NCBI GenBank assembly: GCA_003988855.1
Contig: QYAI01000219.1
Location: forward strand, 1 to 40,519
Origin: Arachnopeziza araneosa
Taxonomy: Eukaryota; Ascomycota; Leotiomycetes; Helotiales; Arachnopezizaceae
Reading direction: 5' to 3'
DNA length: 40,519 bases
Both the position numbers and the translations under genes were made by a program. The notes beneath the pieces are model-generated. The model was not told the DNA's origin. It saw nothing but the letters and a program-made list of their open reading frames with translations, and searched no databases. Each line of letters starts with the position of its first letter. Position 1 is the first letter of the stretch. This document shows positions 10,105 through 20,112 of this stretch, piece after piece.

Positions 10105-11054
10105 TTAAATTGAGGATCCATCTCGAGAAAGCCGAGACAAAAGATTCTCAAAAGCAGGAAGCACACTTATCAGTCCCTCTAACTTTTCAACATCTTCCAA
10201 AACGCGCTTCATCTCTGTGATATCCTCCGTCATATGCTCTTTATTAGTGGTTCCATTAAGGATGCTCACCTTACCAAGGCCGAGAACGAGCATGTAGAAA
10301 GCCAACTGCTTCGAGATGTCGAGTTTCGCGGCAACCTGGGCCAATATATCAGACGACAATATCTCCTGGTTGGCTTTTAGAAGATGATAGGCCTGATATA
10401 TCACGCCTTTTGAGGCGAGATATTCGCGCAGGTCAATATCGTAGTTTGTCTCTCGCCAGAACCGGTTCTGGACGACCTGTGGCTTGATGCTGACTCTCTC
10501 GTAGATAAATCGAAACAGAGGGAGTTCAACGTTCGAGATTCCCAAGGCTCCGATACGGTGAGGAACGTATTCCTCGAAAACTTTCCAGGCAATGAGGTTG
10601 TCTTTCTCGTCCTGAAACGGTACGTGCAGTAGGAACAGGTCGATGAAATCGACATTCAGATGCTTGAATGATTGTTCGATGGATTCCCGGACTTGATCCT
10701 TGAGACCTTGGCTGGTATTGAAAGGAATCTTGCCCTCCGCATGAGCCCAGGCTGGTGTGAATTTGGTTTGAACCTTGAGTGCCGTTAACAACAAGAGTCA
10801 CTGATCTTCAATAAAGGCGACCTTACGCAAAGTTCCCTCCTCTCCTTCCCCAACCTTAGGTATGCTTGGAGTCCATCGCCACTCAAAGATTCCTCGTAAG
10901 CCGAAGGGTAGTTTGCAGTGTCGAAGCCTTTGAACCCCAGCTTCAGGGACAGTTCGGTCAGCGTTCCAGTCTGCTCTCCTTTCCATGCAGTTCCATAGAG
11001 CATGAATGGATGTACATAGCCAGAACACAATGCAAGAGGTGCAAAATGAGTCAT
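10105..11054 (-). CDS. Aldo-keto reductase
   Basis: NAD(P)H-dependent carbonyl reductase of the AKR superfamily, predicted cytosolic. Model complement(join(10105..10773,10827..11054)), 298 residues; the 53-nt intron (GTAAGG..CTCAAG, branch GTTAACG) joins ERRELC to VQTKFTPAW in phase. The AKR catalytic tetrad is present: Asp45 (GFDTANY), Tyr53 (SAYEE), Lys80 (QTKF) and His126 (LLHVPF). Later motifs include ALGISN and VVQNRFW. Length is normal for the family. It sits at the edge of the UstYa gene group and is transcribed in the same direction as UstYa1, 482 bp downstream of it. A role in reducing a pathway intermediate is plausible but inferred. Confidence 0.88.
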
Positions 11055-11536
11055 GGTTGTCGTTTTTGATAGCTCGTAGTCGGAGTAATTGACTATGGAG
11101 GAATTTTGGCGGTGCCACAGACAGAAGCCAAAATCAATGCAAAATAAGTTCGCACAAGGGCGGGGACGCTGAAACCTTGAAGACTCGATGCTGGATAACT
11201 TATTGCCTCAGGCAGCAGATTCTCCTATCTGTAGCCCTTGATATAGGCTTGTCATTACCTAGGTCTGCAAGCCACTAAATTGCCTACACTCGTGACCAAC
11301 AGAGTGCTCATAGCCAACCCATGGACATCAGCCGAATCAGTAACCCTCTCGCACAAGGCCCGAGGTTTTAAGGACAACTCCATTCAGGAGATTAGCATGC
11401 TTTCTATCACAGCAGGCGAGCTTATGGTCTTGATTGGGAGGAGTAATATTATTGAAATGGAATTCGATATTGTTAGTCTCTCAAGTACAGCAATTAATGT
11501 AGAAGAAACACTCTGCAAACACTTTGTAATCTGAAC
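11055..11536. other. Intergenic between aldo-keto reductase and UstYa1
   Basis: This holds the aldo-keto reductase promoter and the UstYa1 3' flank. The 84-codon ORF at 11280-11534 (+) shows no motif and is not called. Confidence 0.5.
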
Positions 11537-12334
11537 TCATAGAATGCCACTACTGTTATCACTACGATGCTCTTCCGCCCAGGTGCTAAGCTGATCGTAA
11601 TTCCGACACTGATGTGTAGTTCCCCATCCATCCGTCCCTACCTCGCCCTCTATCACCCACTCTAAGCTCGCATCAGAGAAGCATACGAGCACCTGCCGGA
11701 GGTAGTCGAAACAGTGATCTGTGTGACTGGCAATATCGCTGGGAGGGAGGACGCCGTGCGTGGCGTTATAGTAAGCCGTTCTCAGTATAGCCTGCGTCAC
11801 ATTACAAAATGTTTCAGGAGAGATGGAACACGAACCAGGCAATGCAGTTGGTGGAATACGGAAATACAAGCTACAGTCGAGGCATCAGTAGGCTTGTAGA
11901 GCTCGCTCTGGTCGGAGACGATGAAGCCTCGACCCACTGGAGAAATATAAGCCTGAGTTGTTATACTTTGGGAGAGACTGACGAGGAAGCAACGAGTTCC
12001 ATGGATCTTCAACGCCGTTGACTGGCGGGGCTGAGTAGAATGGGCTTTGAATGAATAGCTTCGAGTGGTAGGGCGCTGCATGCTACAATTATTATCGGCC
12101 TACGCAACCAGGAAGGGAGAACACACAATGAGGTACAACGGCCGATTGCGTTCGGGTAGTGACAGTATAGAAAATAAGGGTAGCAATTGTTAGGAGAGTT
12201 GTAGCTGAGACCAAGGCCGTGACAAGCGATTTTCTTCGCAACAGAGAGACTTTCTCGCTTGCCGACTGAAGAAAAGGCTGTTGGTCCTCGTCAATTTCCG
12301 ATGGCGAGCTGAAAAAACGAGTCTGTCGAAACAT
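11537..12334 (-). CDS. UstYa-like oxidase 1 (DUF3328 family)
   Basis: Single-pass membrane protein of the UstYa family, whose characterised members carry out oxidative cyclisation or related oxidations, mostly of ribosomal peptides. Model complement(join(11537..11791,11836..11936,11983..12082,12137..12334)), 217 residues; every junction keeps phase. Residues 36-58 form the membrane segment after a short cytosolic tail with LLRRK. WNSLLP precedes the core. The two diagnostic HxxHC motifs are HQLHC (128-132) and HTDHC (156-160, in HTDHCFDYLRQ). The C-terminus has TTHQCRNYDQLSTWAEEH, the usual Cys-x-x-(W/Y) ending. First-intron donor GTACCT is weak, so that boundary is the least certain. It is one of three homologues here. 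Confidence 0.88.
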
Positions 12335-13308
12335 ATTACCCGCAATACAGTGTACAGAAAAGTGAAGGCGACTCACCAGATCAAAAGACGATATTTCACG
12401 ACGTTGTCCACGTTCGCTAATCCTATCCCCAAAATGGCTTGGCATGCAGATTCTTCTCGTTGCGGTGGAAGATGCACAGATCTGCTGCATAACACTAACC
12501 AGCAGGGCGATATAAGTATGTGCGTCAACACTAGGCGTCGAGTGCATATTCCGGTGGCAATGCACATCAAAGGATAATCTCCCGCGCGGATTCCATCCAC
12601 CGGTGCATGCGACGCTCGCACTCCCACGAACATCGAGTTGCGCGCCTGCATAGCTGGTCAGCGAGCGCTCTTGCTGCCTTAACTGTGTCACCTCATGCAC
12701 TCCCGTCCTAAACAGATCTTTGTGCTTCCCCAGCGCAATAGAAGCTGCTTTCGGTTAGTGCCGGCTTTCTTGATATGACATGTGAATATGTAAACGATAA
12801 CCCTCTTGGTGAGGCAGAGGCTGCGACAATTATGCACGAAGCCTAGGAGAGAAATAGAAGTCTTGGCCGGAGTGTGAAGAGACTCCGGCAAATACAGCGA
12901 GATGTCTGTCGGACCGAGAAAATAAATGAGCTGCAGATACACACTCAGACCGTAAAAGCCACCCCCATTGCCCACTGCGGATGAAAATGCGCTATAGCGA
13001 AAAGAAAGCTCGTAATTACAGCAGCTATGATCCGCTAGAGCTCATGCCCGGAGCTTGGCCCGACCCACCGGAAGTATTCCCCACCATTTCTGCCAAGACG
13101 CATACTCCACACTCCGTAGGGTAAAAATAAGGTTAGTTACTAGGTCGCCCAAAGCAGTAGTCTGTGCTGTATACGACCTTTCATATCTGAAGTGCTAGCT
13201 CAATTCGCTACTCGAGTCGTGATTTACCTAGGTACACTACTAGCAGACACAGCGCTCAGTAACAACATTTCGATGGAAATGAAAATAAAATTTGAAAAAT
13301 CGCATCCT
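12335..13308. other. Intergenic between UstYa1 and the MFS gene
   Basis: About 970 bp without a supported gene: the UstYa1 promoter and the 3' flank of the transporter. The longer minus-strand frames (for example 12688-12975) lack a signal peptide or family motif. I searched by eye for a small precursor peptide and found none convincing. Confidence 0.5.
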
Positions 13309-14973
13309 TCACATGACATCCAAGGACCGCCAGATACCAATGGTTAACAGAAACGCCAGAAATGTGCAACAACCACTGACCCAATACGGGAGTCCATTGA
13401 TTCCTTGAAAGTGGAGCACGATGGTGAACAGCCACGGATAGAGCTGACTCGAGACTATGCTGGCGAGAGATTCCACCATGGCTACGGCGGTGAAGAGCTC
13501 CGCAATATGGTCATTCGTTGTGAAGCTCGTCATCAATGCCTTGAGGCTGTCATCTGCCCCCGAACCAAGAGTGTAAAGCGTGGTGGAAGCCAGGTATGAG
13601 TACTTCTCCGGAGAAAACCCAAGGCAGAAAGCCCCCATGGCTCGCGACAGGATGCTGGTCCGGAACAGGAAGACCTCCATATGCTGTGTTGAACCGAGCC
13701 GGATCAAGAGGGAACGGGACAAAGTTGGCAGGGAGAGCAGGACAACAGCACAAAAGAATGTCGCGTAGGCGTTCAGGTATGTTGTTTGTGCGAGGGTCCA
13801 GCCCAGATTGACAGATTGCCACTGCTGTTGAATGTATTGCACATTCATGCCGACGATAGAAACGAAGGACATGGCAAAGCAGAGTCTGTAGCTCTTGCGA
13901 CACAGAAACTCATGGTATGCAAGTATGAAGAAAGCTCTCCCATCTTCTACCATGGCACGCCAGTCGAACGGCGATTTCTCTTCTTCTTCTTCTCCCACCA
14001 AGAGGCCCGTTGTTTCGGATCCTGGGCGTTCTGCCTCGGAGATAGATAGGCTCTCTTCGTCTCCATCAACGCTGGAATTCGAGTGAACTGATGTCGGGCT
14101 TTCGGATTGAATTTTGGAGTCGGCGAGGAATATATAAAGTATAGGGGCGTTCAAACTGTATACAGCTGCAGCCGCAGGACCTACGAGTGAAGGCATCCTC
14201 TCTATGACGATGCCACTGATACCCATCGCGATGAATCTCGTACATAGGAGACTGGCACTCATGAGGAAAAAGCCAGCGGCACTACCCGTGAAAAGGTTAG
14301 AATTGAAGTACCAACGACAGGATAACGGACCGTAAGTGCGGATCTATAGCTTCTGTGAGGAGCGAGTACAACATGATATAAGCAATTGCTATGCCACCGC
14401 CCACGGTATCAAACAAGTGCGTAAACCATATCATTCTGATATCGAAGAAATTATAGAAGTAGCCTAGAAATGAGCTTCGATTCAGCCATAACTCCACAGT
14501 AGAAGCGTTTGGGTTGCGAATGTGACTTACACACGGCGAGGAAGTACAACATGGACAGAACAGTGCTGATGAAGCTGATAATGAGCATAGACTTCCTGTG
14601 GACCCGTTTCGCAAGCCAGGCGTATGGCATGGCCATGAGAAATGCTTTTTATTGCATAAGCCAAATGTATCCAAGCCGCCATCTGCAGGGTTAGATGAAT
14701 CTTACTCTGAACGGTCGTGAAGAACTGGAGCCGCCCCGCCAGTTGAGCAACTCTGCTCTGTATAATCTCCATCTTGCACAACTTTTCCGGCACGAATTCA
14801 TCACGGGTAGACAGTGGCGGCTCGTAAGTTAGGTAATATGTACGGCAGATGGATCGTTCGAGTAATGGCAGCTGTGCAGCATCAAACATAGTCATTCCCA
14901 AGGTTACAAGAACCATAACCACAGGTATCACACCGGTATGAGACAAGGGCCCATCATTTTTCCAGTATGTCAT
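13309..14973 (-). CDS. MFS transporter
   Basis: Multi-pass plasma- or vacuolar-membrane transporter of the major facilitator superfamily, similar in layout to fungal tetracycline-resistance/PCFT-like carriers. Model complement(join(13309..14281,14331..14463,14531..14644,14706..14973)), 495 residues, all phases closed. The loop between TM2 and TM3 carries the MFS signature as MAMPYAWLAKRVHRKS. Hydrophobic segments follow (LIISFISTVLSMLYFLAV; GGGIAIAYIMLYSLL; GFFLMSASLL). A long acidic Ser-rich central loop (including GEEEEEK) separates the two six-helix halves. It is divergent from UstYa3, sharing a 510-bp promoter. Export of the cluster product is likely but inferred. Confidence 0.87.
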
Positions 14974-15483
14974 TGTATGAACTTTCCAACAAAGAATTGC
15001 CCAAGGCGCGTTCGGTCTCTAGGGGGAGTTGTGATTAAAGAACTTGAGAAGAGCTTCGCGTGGAGTCTGAACAGAGTGCGTGTATTTTGGAAATCCTATG
15101 TCCAAAAAGAAGGATAGAAGTGCAGACTGTTCCGCCTAGAGGCACAGCGTACTTCTTCGCCCAATCTTAAGCTTCGGGGTCAGCCAGCACATCGACACGC
15201 GGTCGAGATTACAGGCTGTACTCATGCCCCGTCACGCGTGGTACCGCCTGCATGAGATGTTTCATGCCTGGGATGGAGCGTGTGGGTGTGTCAGCCACCA
15301 CTCCAGCCTTGGCTCGTGATTTGCGCCGCATATATCGTTACACAGAGAACTTCAGATATTACAGGGCAATTTCAAGGCCCCAAGTCTGCTTGCTTTTATC
15401 GTGATGCTGCGGATCAGCAAACTCACAGCTCACCGACTCGATATCGAAACTTTCCAGTCCACAAAATCTCGTCGACAAAAGCA
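14974..15483. promoter_or_regulatory. Divergent promoter of MFS transporter and UstYa3
   Basis: 510 bp between opposite starts, suited to joint regulation. No clear zinc-cluster dyad was identified by eye. A same-frame extension upstream of UstYa3 (from 15280) is treated as leader, not coding. Confidence 0.45.
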
Positions 15484-16589
15484 ATGGCCATGTTTGAGAA
15501 CCTTGCTTTGGACTTAACGACTACCGATGAAGATATTCATGACAGTTCTGCTAGTTTGCTACCCACAGTTGGCAACAAATCCATTCCCCGAAGCCTCTTC
15601 AGCTTCTTGCCAGGCTTGTCGTATATTCTCAATGTTCTTGCCATCTCGTGGATAGTCTATCTTCTTTGTCTCAGCAAGAAGCCATGCTCTTCACCTAGCC
15701 GCCCATTTGAAGGTTAGAGCCAAGAACCATGCCCCAAAGCTTAAAGAGACCGCTAAGGACTTGAACGACGACAGATATATACTCCGACACGGCGCAGATC
15801 AACAAGTATGATATCAGTATTACTTTTGATCACGATACAATTGGTCAACCTAAAGATTTCAAAACATATTGGGGCCGGCATTGGTTTGAGAGCTCGAAGT
15901 CAGAAGCTGATGAACTATGGCATGACTTAGCATCTGGTATGGCCCATCTTTCGTCTGTCGTGGCTCACAGAAAGTCAAATTATTCCGTTGCATAGTTGAG
16001 GCACCTTTGTGTTACTCATCCATCTTAGATATCATATGTATTCTTTATTACTGACCCCATCCAGTGCAACTGATCAGTATCACTTCTGAAGAAGCGTTGC
16101 ACCTGCCTAGGTCAACCGCTCGAGTTCCCGAAATGCCTGGAAAATACGCAGTCATGCCCGAACTGCTTCACAATATACATTGCCTGGTCTGTCTCGCATA
16201 CCTGAAAGCCCGTACATGCTTTGACTTACGTTGATCATAGAAATATCTTCGAGATCGGGTCTTCGATCCACTCTGGCAGACTGATGACATGGACGGTGAC
16301 CGTTTTACACATGTTGGTAAGCTCTACTTCATTATCTGCCCATCTCCACCGACCCCGTATGAGCAGAACCGCGGTCTGAGCTTACCCTTCCAAAGAACAT
16401 TGCTTCAGCATTCTTCGCCAAAGCATAATCTGCGAAGGAAACCTGCAGCCGATTATATTTGATGTCTTTGAGGGGTCTCGCTATGCGAATCCCGGTGCAA
16501 CACCCCGCAAGTGCCGGAATTGGGCCAAGATATGGAATTGGGCAAGAGATAGGAATATCAGCAGCGGCTCCATTGATACATCGGTTTAA
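15484..16589 (+). CDS. UstYa-like oxidase 3 (DUF3328 family)
   Basis: Second complete member of the UstYa family by position. Model join(15484..15712,15775..15936,16065..16186,16241..16316,16396..16589), 260 residues, all phases closed; the second intron has a TTACTGAC branch site just before CCATCCAG. The start MAMFENLALDL precedes an acidic cytosolic tail and a membrane segment around residues 43-65 (LSYILNVLAISWIVYLL). The luminal part has YSDTAQINKY and DELWHDL, then HNIHC (166-170) and HVEHC (195-199, HVEHCFSILRQS), and ends with PRKCRNWAKIWNWARD. It has one more intron than the other two homologues. Role inferred: oxidation or macrocyclisation of a secretory-pathway peptide. Confidence 0.88.
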
Positions 16590-17165
16590 GTGGCGAGCAG
16601 TGGATATATCTGGAGAAAAGTATCCTCTTGAAAAACCTTGACACAGACGGTGAAAATGCGTATTTTGGAGAGTTTGGAGAGCACAAGGGTTTTCTCGCAG
16701 GGATTCTGGTGTCATGTCTGATGAATCGAGCTCTCAGTATCATTGTTTGACGGGTGTGGAACAAGTAGTTCAAATCAATGTTCATTCTTAATGACCGTGG
16801 ACCACATGAATCAGTGGGACATAACCAAAACATTGCAAACGGATGGAAAATTGCAGATATCCTGTCGTCCACTCGTACCATCCCTTGTTGAAAAAGAACT
16901 TTCCACTCGCAAAACCTGCACATGAACACGCTCCACGGATGCAGACTCTGCAATACGCCAGAGGAGGGCGATTGGAAAAGGTCTGAATACATCCTGCCTC
17001 GTAACTGCGAAAGTCCAATCCACCTGTACTGCAATGCACCAGAGCAAGGCAATTGGCAGAGACCTGATCTATGCATCCTCGTAGCTGTGAAAAAGCATTT
17101 ATCAGTACTGCTGCAAGACATATTGAGCACTGAGGAGTACTGACCCGAATGGAGGGAAAGGGTGG
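16590..17165. other. Region downstream of UstYa3 with a decayed two-copy repeat
   Basis: No gene is firmly supported. An imperfect tandem duplication of about 80 bp lies at 16935-17100. On the plus strand the copies read CNTPEEGDWKRSEYIL and CNAPEQGNWQRPDLCIL in one frame; on the minus strand they also stay open. Upstream there is no signal peptide on the plus strand. On the minus strand it directly follows the small signal-peptide gene, so it might be its 3' UTR or lost core repeats. Confidence 0.4.
16935..17100. repeat. Imperfect tandem duplication, two units of about 80 bp
   Basis: Unit similarity is visible in TGCAATRCRCCAGAG, then GGCRATTGG and AGA/AGG with a 3-nt indel. Because the indel is a multiple of three, open frames persist through both copies on both strands. 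Substitutions on the plus strand are mostly conservative (D/N, E/Q, K/Q). Confidence 0.6.
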
Positions 17166-17402
17166 CTAAAAAGTAGCACATTGCCCGTTAGTGTCATGTT
17201 CCGACGCCGGATCTGAATGAAATAACGAACCCTAAGCTTGTCAGCTTGTGGTGCATCGCAACATCACAGCAGAGAAAGCCGGCACTGGTTTACCTTTGAT
17301 CACAACATTGGCAGCGCTAACATCTTCGGCAGCCAAAGGGGCAGCAGTTGCAATGATGGCTACGCCAAGAACAATGGCCGCAACGAATTGAGCGAATTGC
17401 AT
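17166..17402 (-). CDS. Small secreted peptide, candidate RiPP precursor
   Basis: An ATG at 17402 opens a frame starting MQFAQFVAAIVLGVAI and continuing IATAAP, a clear secretion signal with a likely cleavage site after ATA. It is followed by LAAEDVSAANVVIK. A donor (AAAG|GTAAAC) follows at 17294/17293, with a GCTGAC branch site. Two acceptors are possible: CTTAG (exon 17194..17231, ending GFVISFRSGVGT, 48 residues) or ATTCAG (exon 17166..17212, ending DPASEHDTNGQCATF, 51 residues). The first AG after the branch favours the former; the second has the better pyrimidine tract. No KR-bounded core repeats are present in either. It lies between UstYa3 and the prolyl hydroxylase and is divergent from the latter. 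Precursor role is an inference from position, size and signal peptide. Confidence 0.45.
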
Positions 17403-18070
17403 GCTGGGTGGACTATAGCATTCTGTTAATACACTACTGATCGGTCTATTGAGTAGAGCAAAGTACTTTGAGAAGGTCTTTCGAGAAGGTCTATCTGGTT
17501 TGATTCTTTTGATGGTACGGTGGTTTTGTCAAATATCGGTACATGAAAATGAGTTTGGTAGGGAGAGTATGGGCATCAATTTATCAACATTGTTGAACAT
17601 ACGTGTCTGAGAAAGTCGGAACGGGAGAGGAGGCTCTGTCGATATTGTACTCCCACACTTTCTGGTCATCAGCACCTGGTAGATATCACCAAATGAGAAG
17701 TGAGGCAAGCTCTGCAGGGCGTTTGCCGCAACTAGCCATTTACAGTCTCTGGCTTTGATTCAAATGATGCACGGTAGACAACGCAGCAACGTTGCATTGC
17801 ATGTCTCATTTTTTACAAAGTATGCAGGATAGAGTTGGAGGCGTGGAGCTATCGACTTCCTCTGACCGCACCGATGTAAACACGGTCAACGCGATGCCCC
17901 TCCTCAACACGCCAGTCACCCCAAGACAAGAAAGGCTCTGGCTAAACTGTCGAACCATGTGATCCAAGCCAACTCTCCCAGTCTGAGAGACTCGATGCAG
18001 AGCCCACAGCTAGCTGTTGGCATGGGCACTCATTACCTTTTGTTCTCAAGTCGGCTTTGACAACGAAAAT
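17403..18070. promoter_or_regulatory. Divergent promoter of small peptide gene and prolyl hydroxylase
   Basis: 668 bp between opposite starts. It contains a local duplication, AGAAGGTCT repeated within 17471-17491. No other coding frame is supported. An in-frame ATG at 18017 gives a longer P4H start but has poorer context. Confidence 0.4.
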
Positions 18071-18929
18071 ATGGCCTCTCGACCTTTGCACGGACTTGTA
18101 GCTACACTCTTTGTAGTGTCGCTGTCAATACTGGCTTCATTGACCGGCGTCTTTCCCATGTTCTTGACAAGTTATTGGAGCCCGGCCGTAGACAACAGAC
18201 GAGACTTCTCTCCAGCCACTCCACATGGCTACCAATTTCAGATCATCTCAACAGATCCTGTGATGGCATACCTAGAGCACTTCATACAACCATCTGAAGT
18301 AGAACATTTGCTCCAGCTCGGGTACGGCTTTAATCCCAATGCGTCTCATCCCGGATTCTCAGCTAAATCAGATCCGCAGTGAGGCTCACTACACCAAGTC
18401 CCGCATCTACAGCGAGGGCTCGGAAACCCCAGATGCGTACCGCACATCCGACTCCTGCGTGCTTCCCAACAACGACACCACCGTGATCAAGATCAGAGAG
18501 CGAGTCTCTTCTCTCCTCGGCTTCTTGCCCTACGACGGCGTGGAAGCGCTTCAGCTGGTTCGATACCGCCCTTCGCAGCTGTTCGCGTTGCACCACGACT
18601 GGTTCGCGGCGCCGAAGCTCGATCCGCATGGCAGGAGATACAATCGCCTGGCCAGCATCTTCGTGTATCTGGACGCCGGTTGCGTGTCTGGAGCGACGTA
18701 TTTCCCGAACCTGCCACCGCCTCCTGCTGCTAGGACTGATGATGCGAGATTTTCGACCACTGCTGAAGGGAAGGGGTTAGGTATTGTCCCGGTGGTAGGA
18801 AATGGTGTGTTCTGGATGAATCTGAAGAAGGATTACTCGGGAGATGAGAGGCTGTTGCATGCGGGCTTGCCGGTGGCAGAAGGAACGAAAGTCGGAATGA
18901 ATATATGGATCACCAAGTTTGTAGAGTAG
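18071..18929 (+). CDS. Membrane-anchored prolyl 4-hydroxylase-type 2OG/Fe(II) dioxygenase
   Basis: Iron- and 2-oxoglutarate-dependent hydroxylase of the P4H alpha-subunit type, probably acting on a peptide in the ER lumen. Model join(18071..18321,18380..18929), 266 residues; the 58-nt intron (GTACGG..CCGCAG) joins HLLQLG to EAHYTKSR in phase. An N-terminal membrane anchor spans about residues 7-32. The iron-binding triad is visible: His155 and Asp157 in LHHDWF, His244 in LLHAGLPV, and the 2OG-binding Lys254 in GTKVGMNIW. TKSRIYSEG and VRYRPSQLF are also typical of the family. Exon 2 is visibly GC-rich. Start chosen at AATATGGCC rather than the same-frame ATG at 18017. Context suggests hydroxylation of the cluster peptide. 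Confidence 0.9.
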
Positions 18930-19247
18930 TCTACTGCCGGTCGCTATATCTCTTGAACATAGGCCTAAATGAAACATGTTGGATCCAGTACCAAACTCCC
19001 GCCTGTGAAAAAGCTCAGGTTTGGATTGATGCATTTGATAAGTAGCTAAACGAGTCAGGGGTTTTACATTCCCGATCACACACTCTAGACAGGCGTGACA
19101 GTGAAATCTTAAGATGGTTTCCGAGAAGGTCAAAAACTTCATTACTCCCCTGTTACTGGGAAGAACTAACAACCTCATATACTTCCTCCCCAAATCTCAA
19201 TCGGTACATATGACTAGCCTCTGCAGCAGGAACACGCCCCAACCTTC
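18930..19247. other. Short convergent intergenic region
   Basis: 3' flanks of the prolyl hydroxylase and UstYa2 meet here. No gene seen. Confidence 0.6.
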
Positions 19248-20112
19248 TCAGTTCTTTTTAGCATGGAGCTCAACCCACTCGGTAAACTTTCCCCAATCGC
19301 GACAGACATGCACCTGACCATCGCCCCAGATACTTCCCGTCTCTGTATAGAGCAACGTATCGTCCAAATTGCACATAAGGGACTGGCGAAGCGAATCCAG
19401 ACAATGCATCACATGCTCCCACGGTACTGTTTGCTCCACGTCCTCTGCATAGTGGTAGAGCGAGGCACGAACAACGGTCTTGTAGGGAGTTGTCAGTATA
19501 TTCGCAATCAAGAATGAGAATGAGGATGCTTACAAGACAATGTATCTGATGCAACACAGCTGTGAAGTATACCGAATGATTCGGATTCTCTGGGTCTTGG
19601 ATACTGACTGGGAGCTGCTTTTCTCTTGCCCATGTTGTAGGTACAGAGACCAGGCCCGCTCCAGCTAAGGGGTTTCGATTAGCCCTGAACGTTGAGTTGG
19701 AATTGAAGGTACATAGAAAACTTACCAGGAAATACGCTGCCCCATAGTTTGTTAGAAATAGACTTATTATCGGTAGAAAAGTCCGTGTTCCAGTGGAAAG
19801 GCTGCAAAGACGTCACACTGGAATTGTCTGATTCTCAAGTAAGCAGCTATTCGGGTGCTTGGAACGATGTCAAGAGCTCTACTCACAGTAACTTGGATCT
19901 AGATGCGGATGGGTCTCTGACGGGGGAGATACCCATTGCTTCAACCATATGCCATTGCTGATAACCAAGATGGTCGTCAGGCCGAGAGCGAGGTAGAACA
20001 TGCGCCGTTTACTTGTGTAGAGGGCGGATAGGATTTCATGGTTCATGGCTGGATCGTCTTCCATTGAGTTAGAAGAAGGAACCGGTTGATACATCTTGCT
20101 TTCCTGACCCAT
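19248..20112 (-). CDS. UstYa-like oxidase 2 (DUF3328 family)
   Basis: Third UstYa-family protein. Model complement(join(19248..19478,19534..19664,19726..19827,19887..20112)), 229 residues; all phases close and the donors are strong (GTGAGT, GTAAG, GTAAGC). The start MGQESKMYQPVPSS resembles the family's short cytosolic tail; a second Met is at 20094. A membrane segment follows (residues 39-57, MFYLALGLTTILVISNGIW). The HxxHC motifs are HQIHC (148-152) and HVMHC (175-179, in HVMHCLDSLRQS). VHVCRDWGKFTEWVELH forms the typical C-terminus. It is divergent from the glycosyltransferase. Predicted to act with the other two homologues on one substrate, which is inference. Confidence 0.88.

Noticed and set aside
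12092..12700. 202-codon minus-strand ORF as a separate gene
   Set aside because: Only its last part is real coding sequence: it is exon 1 of UstYa1 from the ATG at 12334. The upstream part has no motif.
16558..17181. 207-codon minus-strand ORF as the peptide precursor
   Set aside because: It overlaps the 3' exon of UstYa3 in antisense, has no signal peptide of its own and no repeated processing sites. It may be open by chance.
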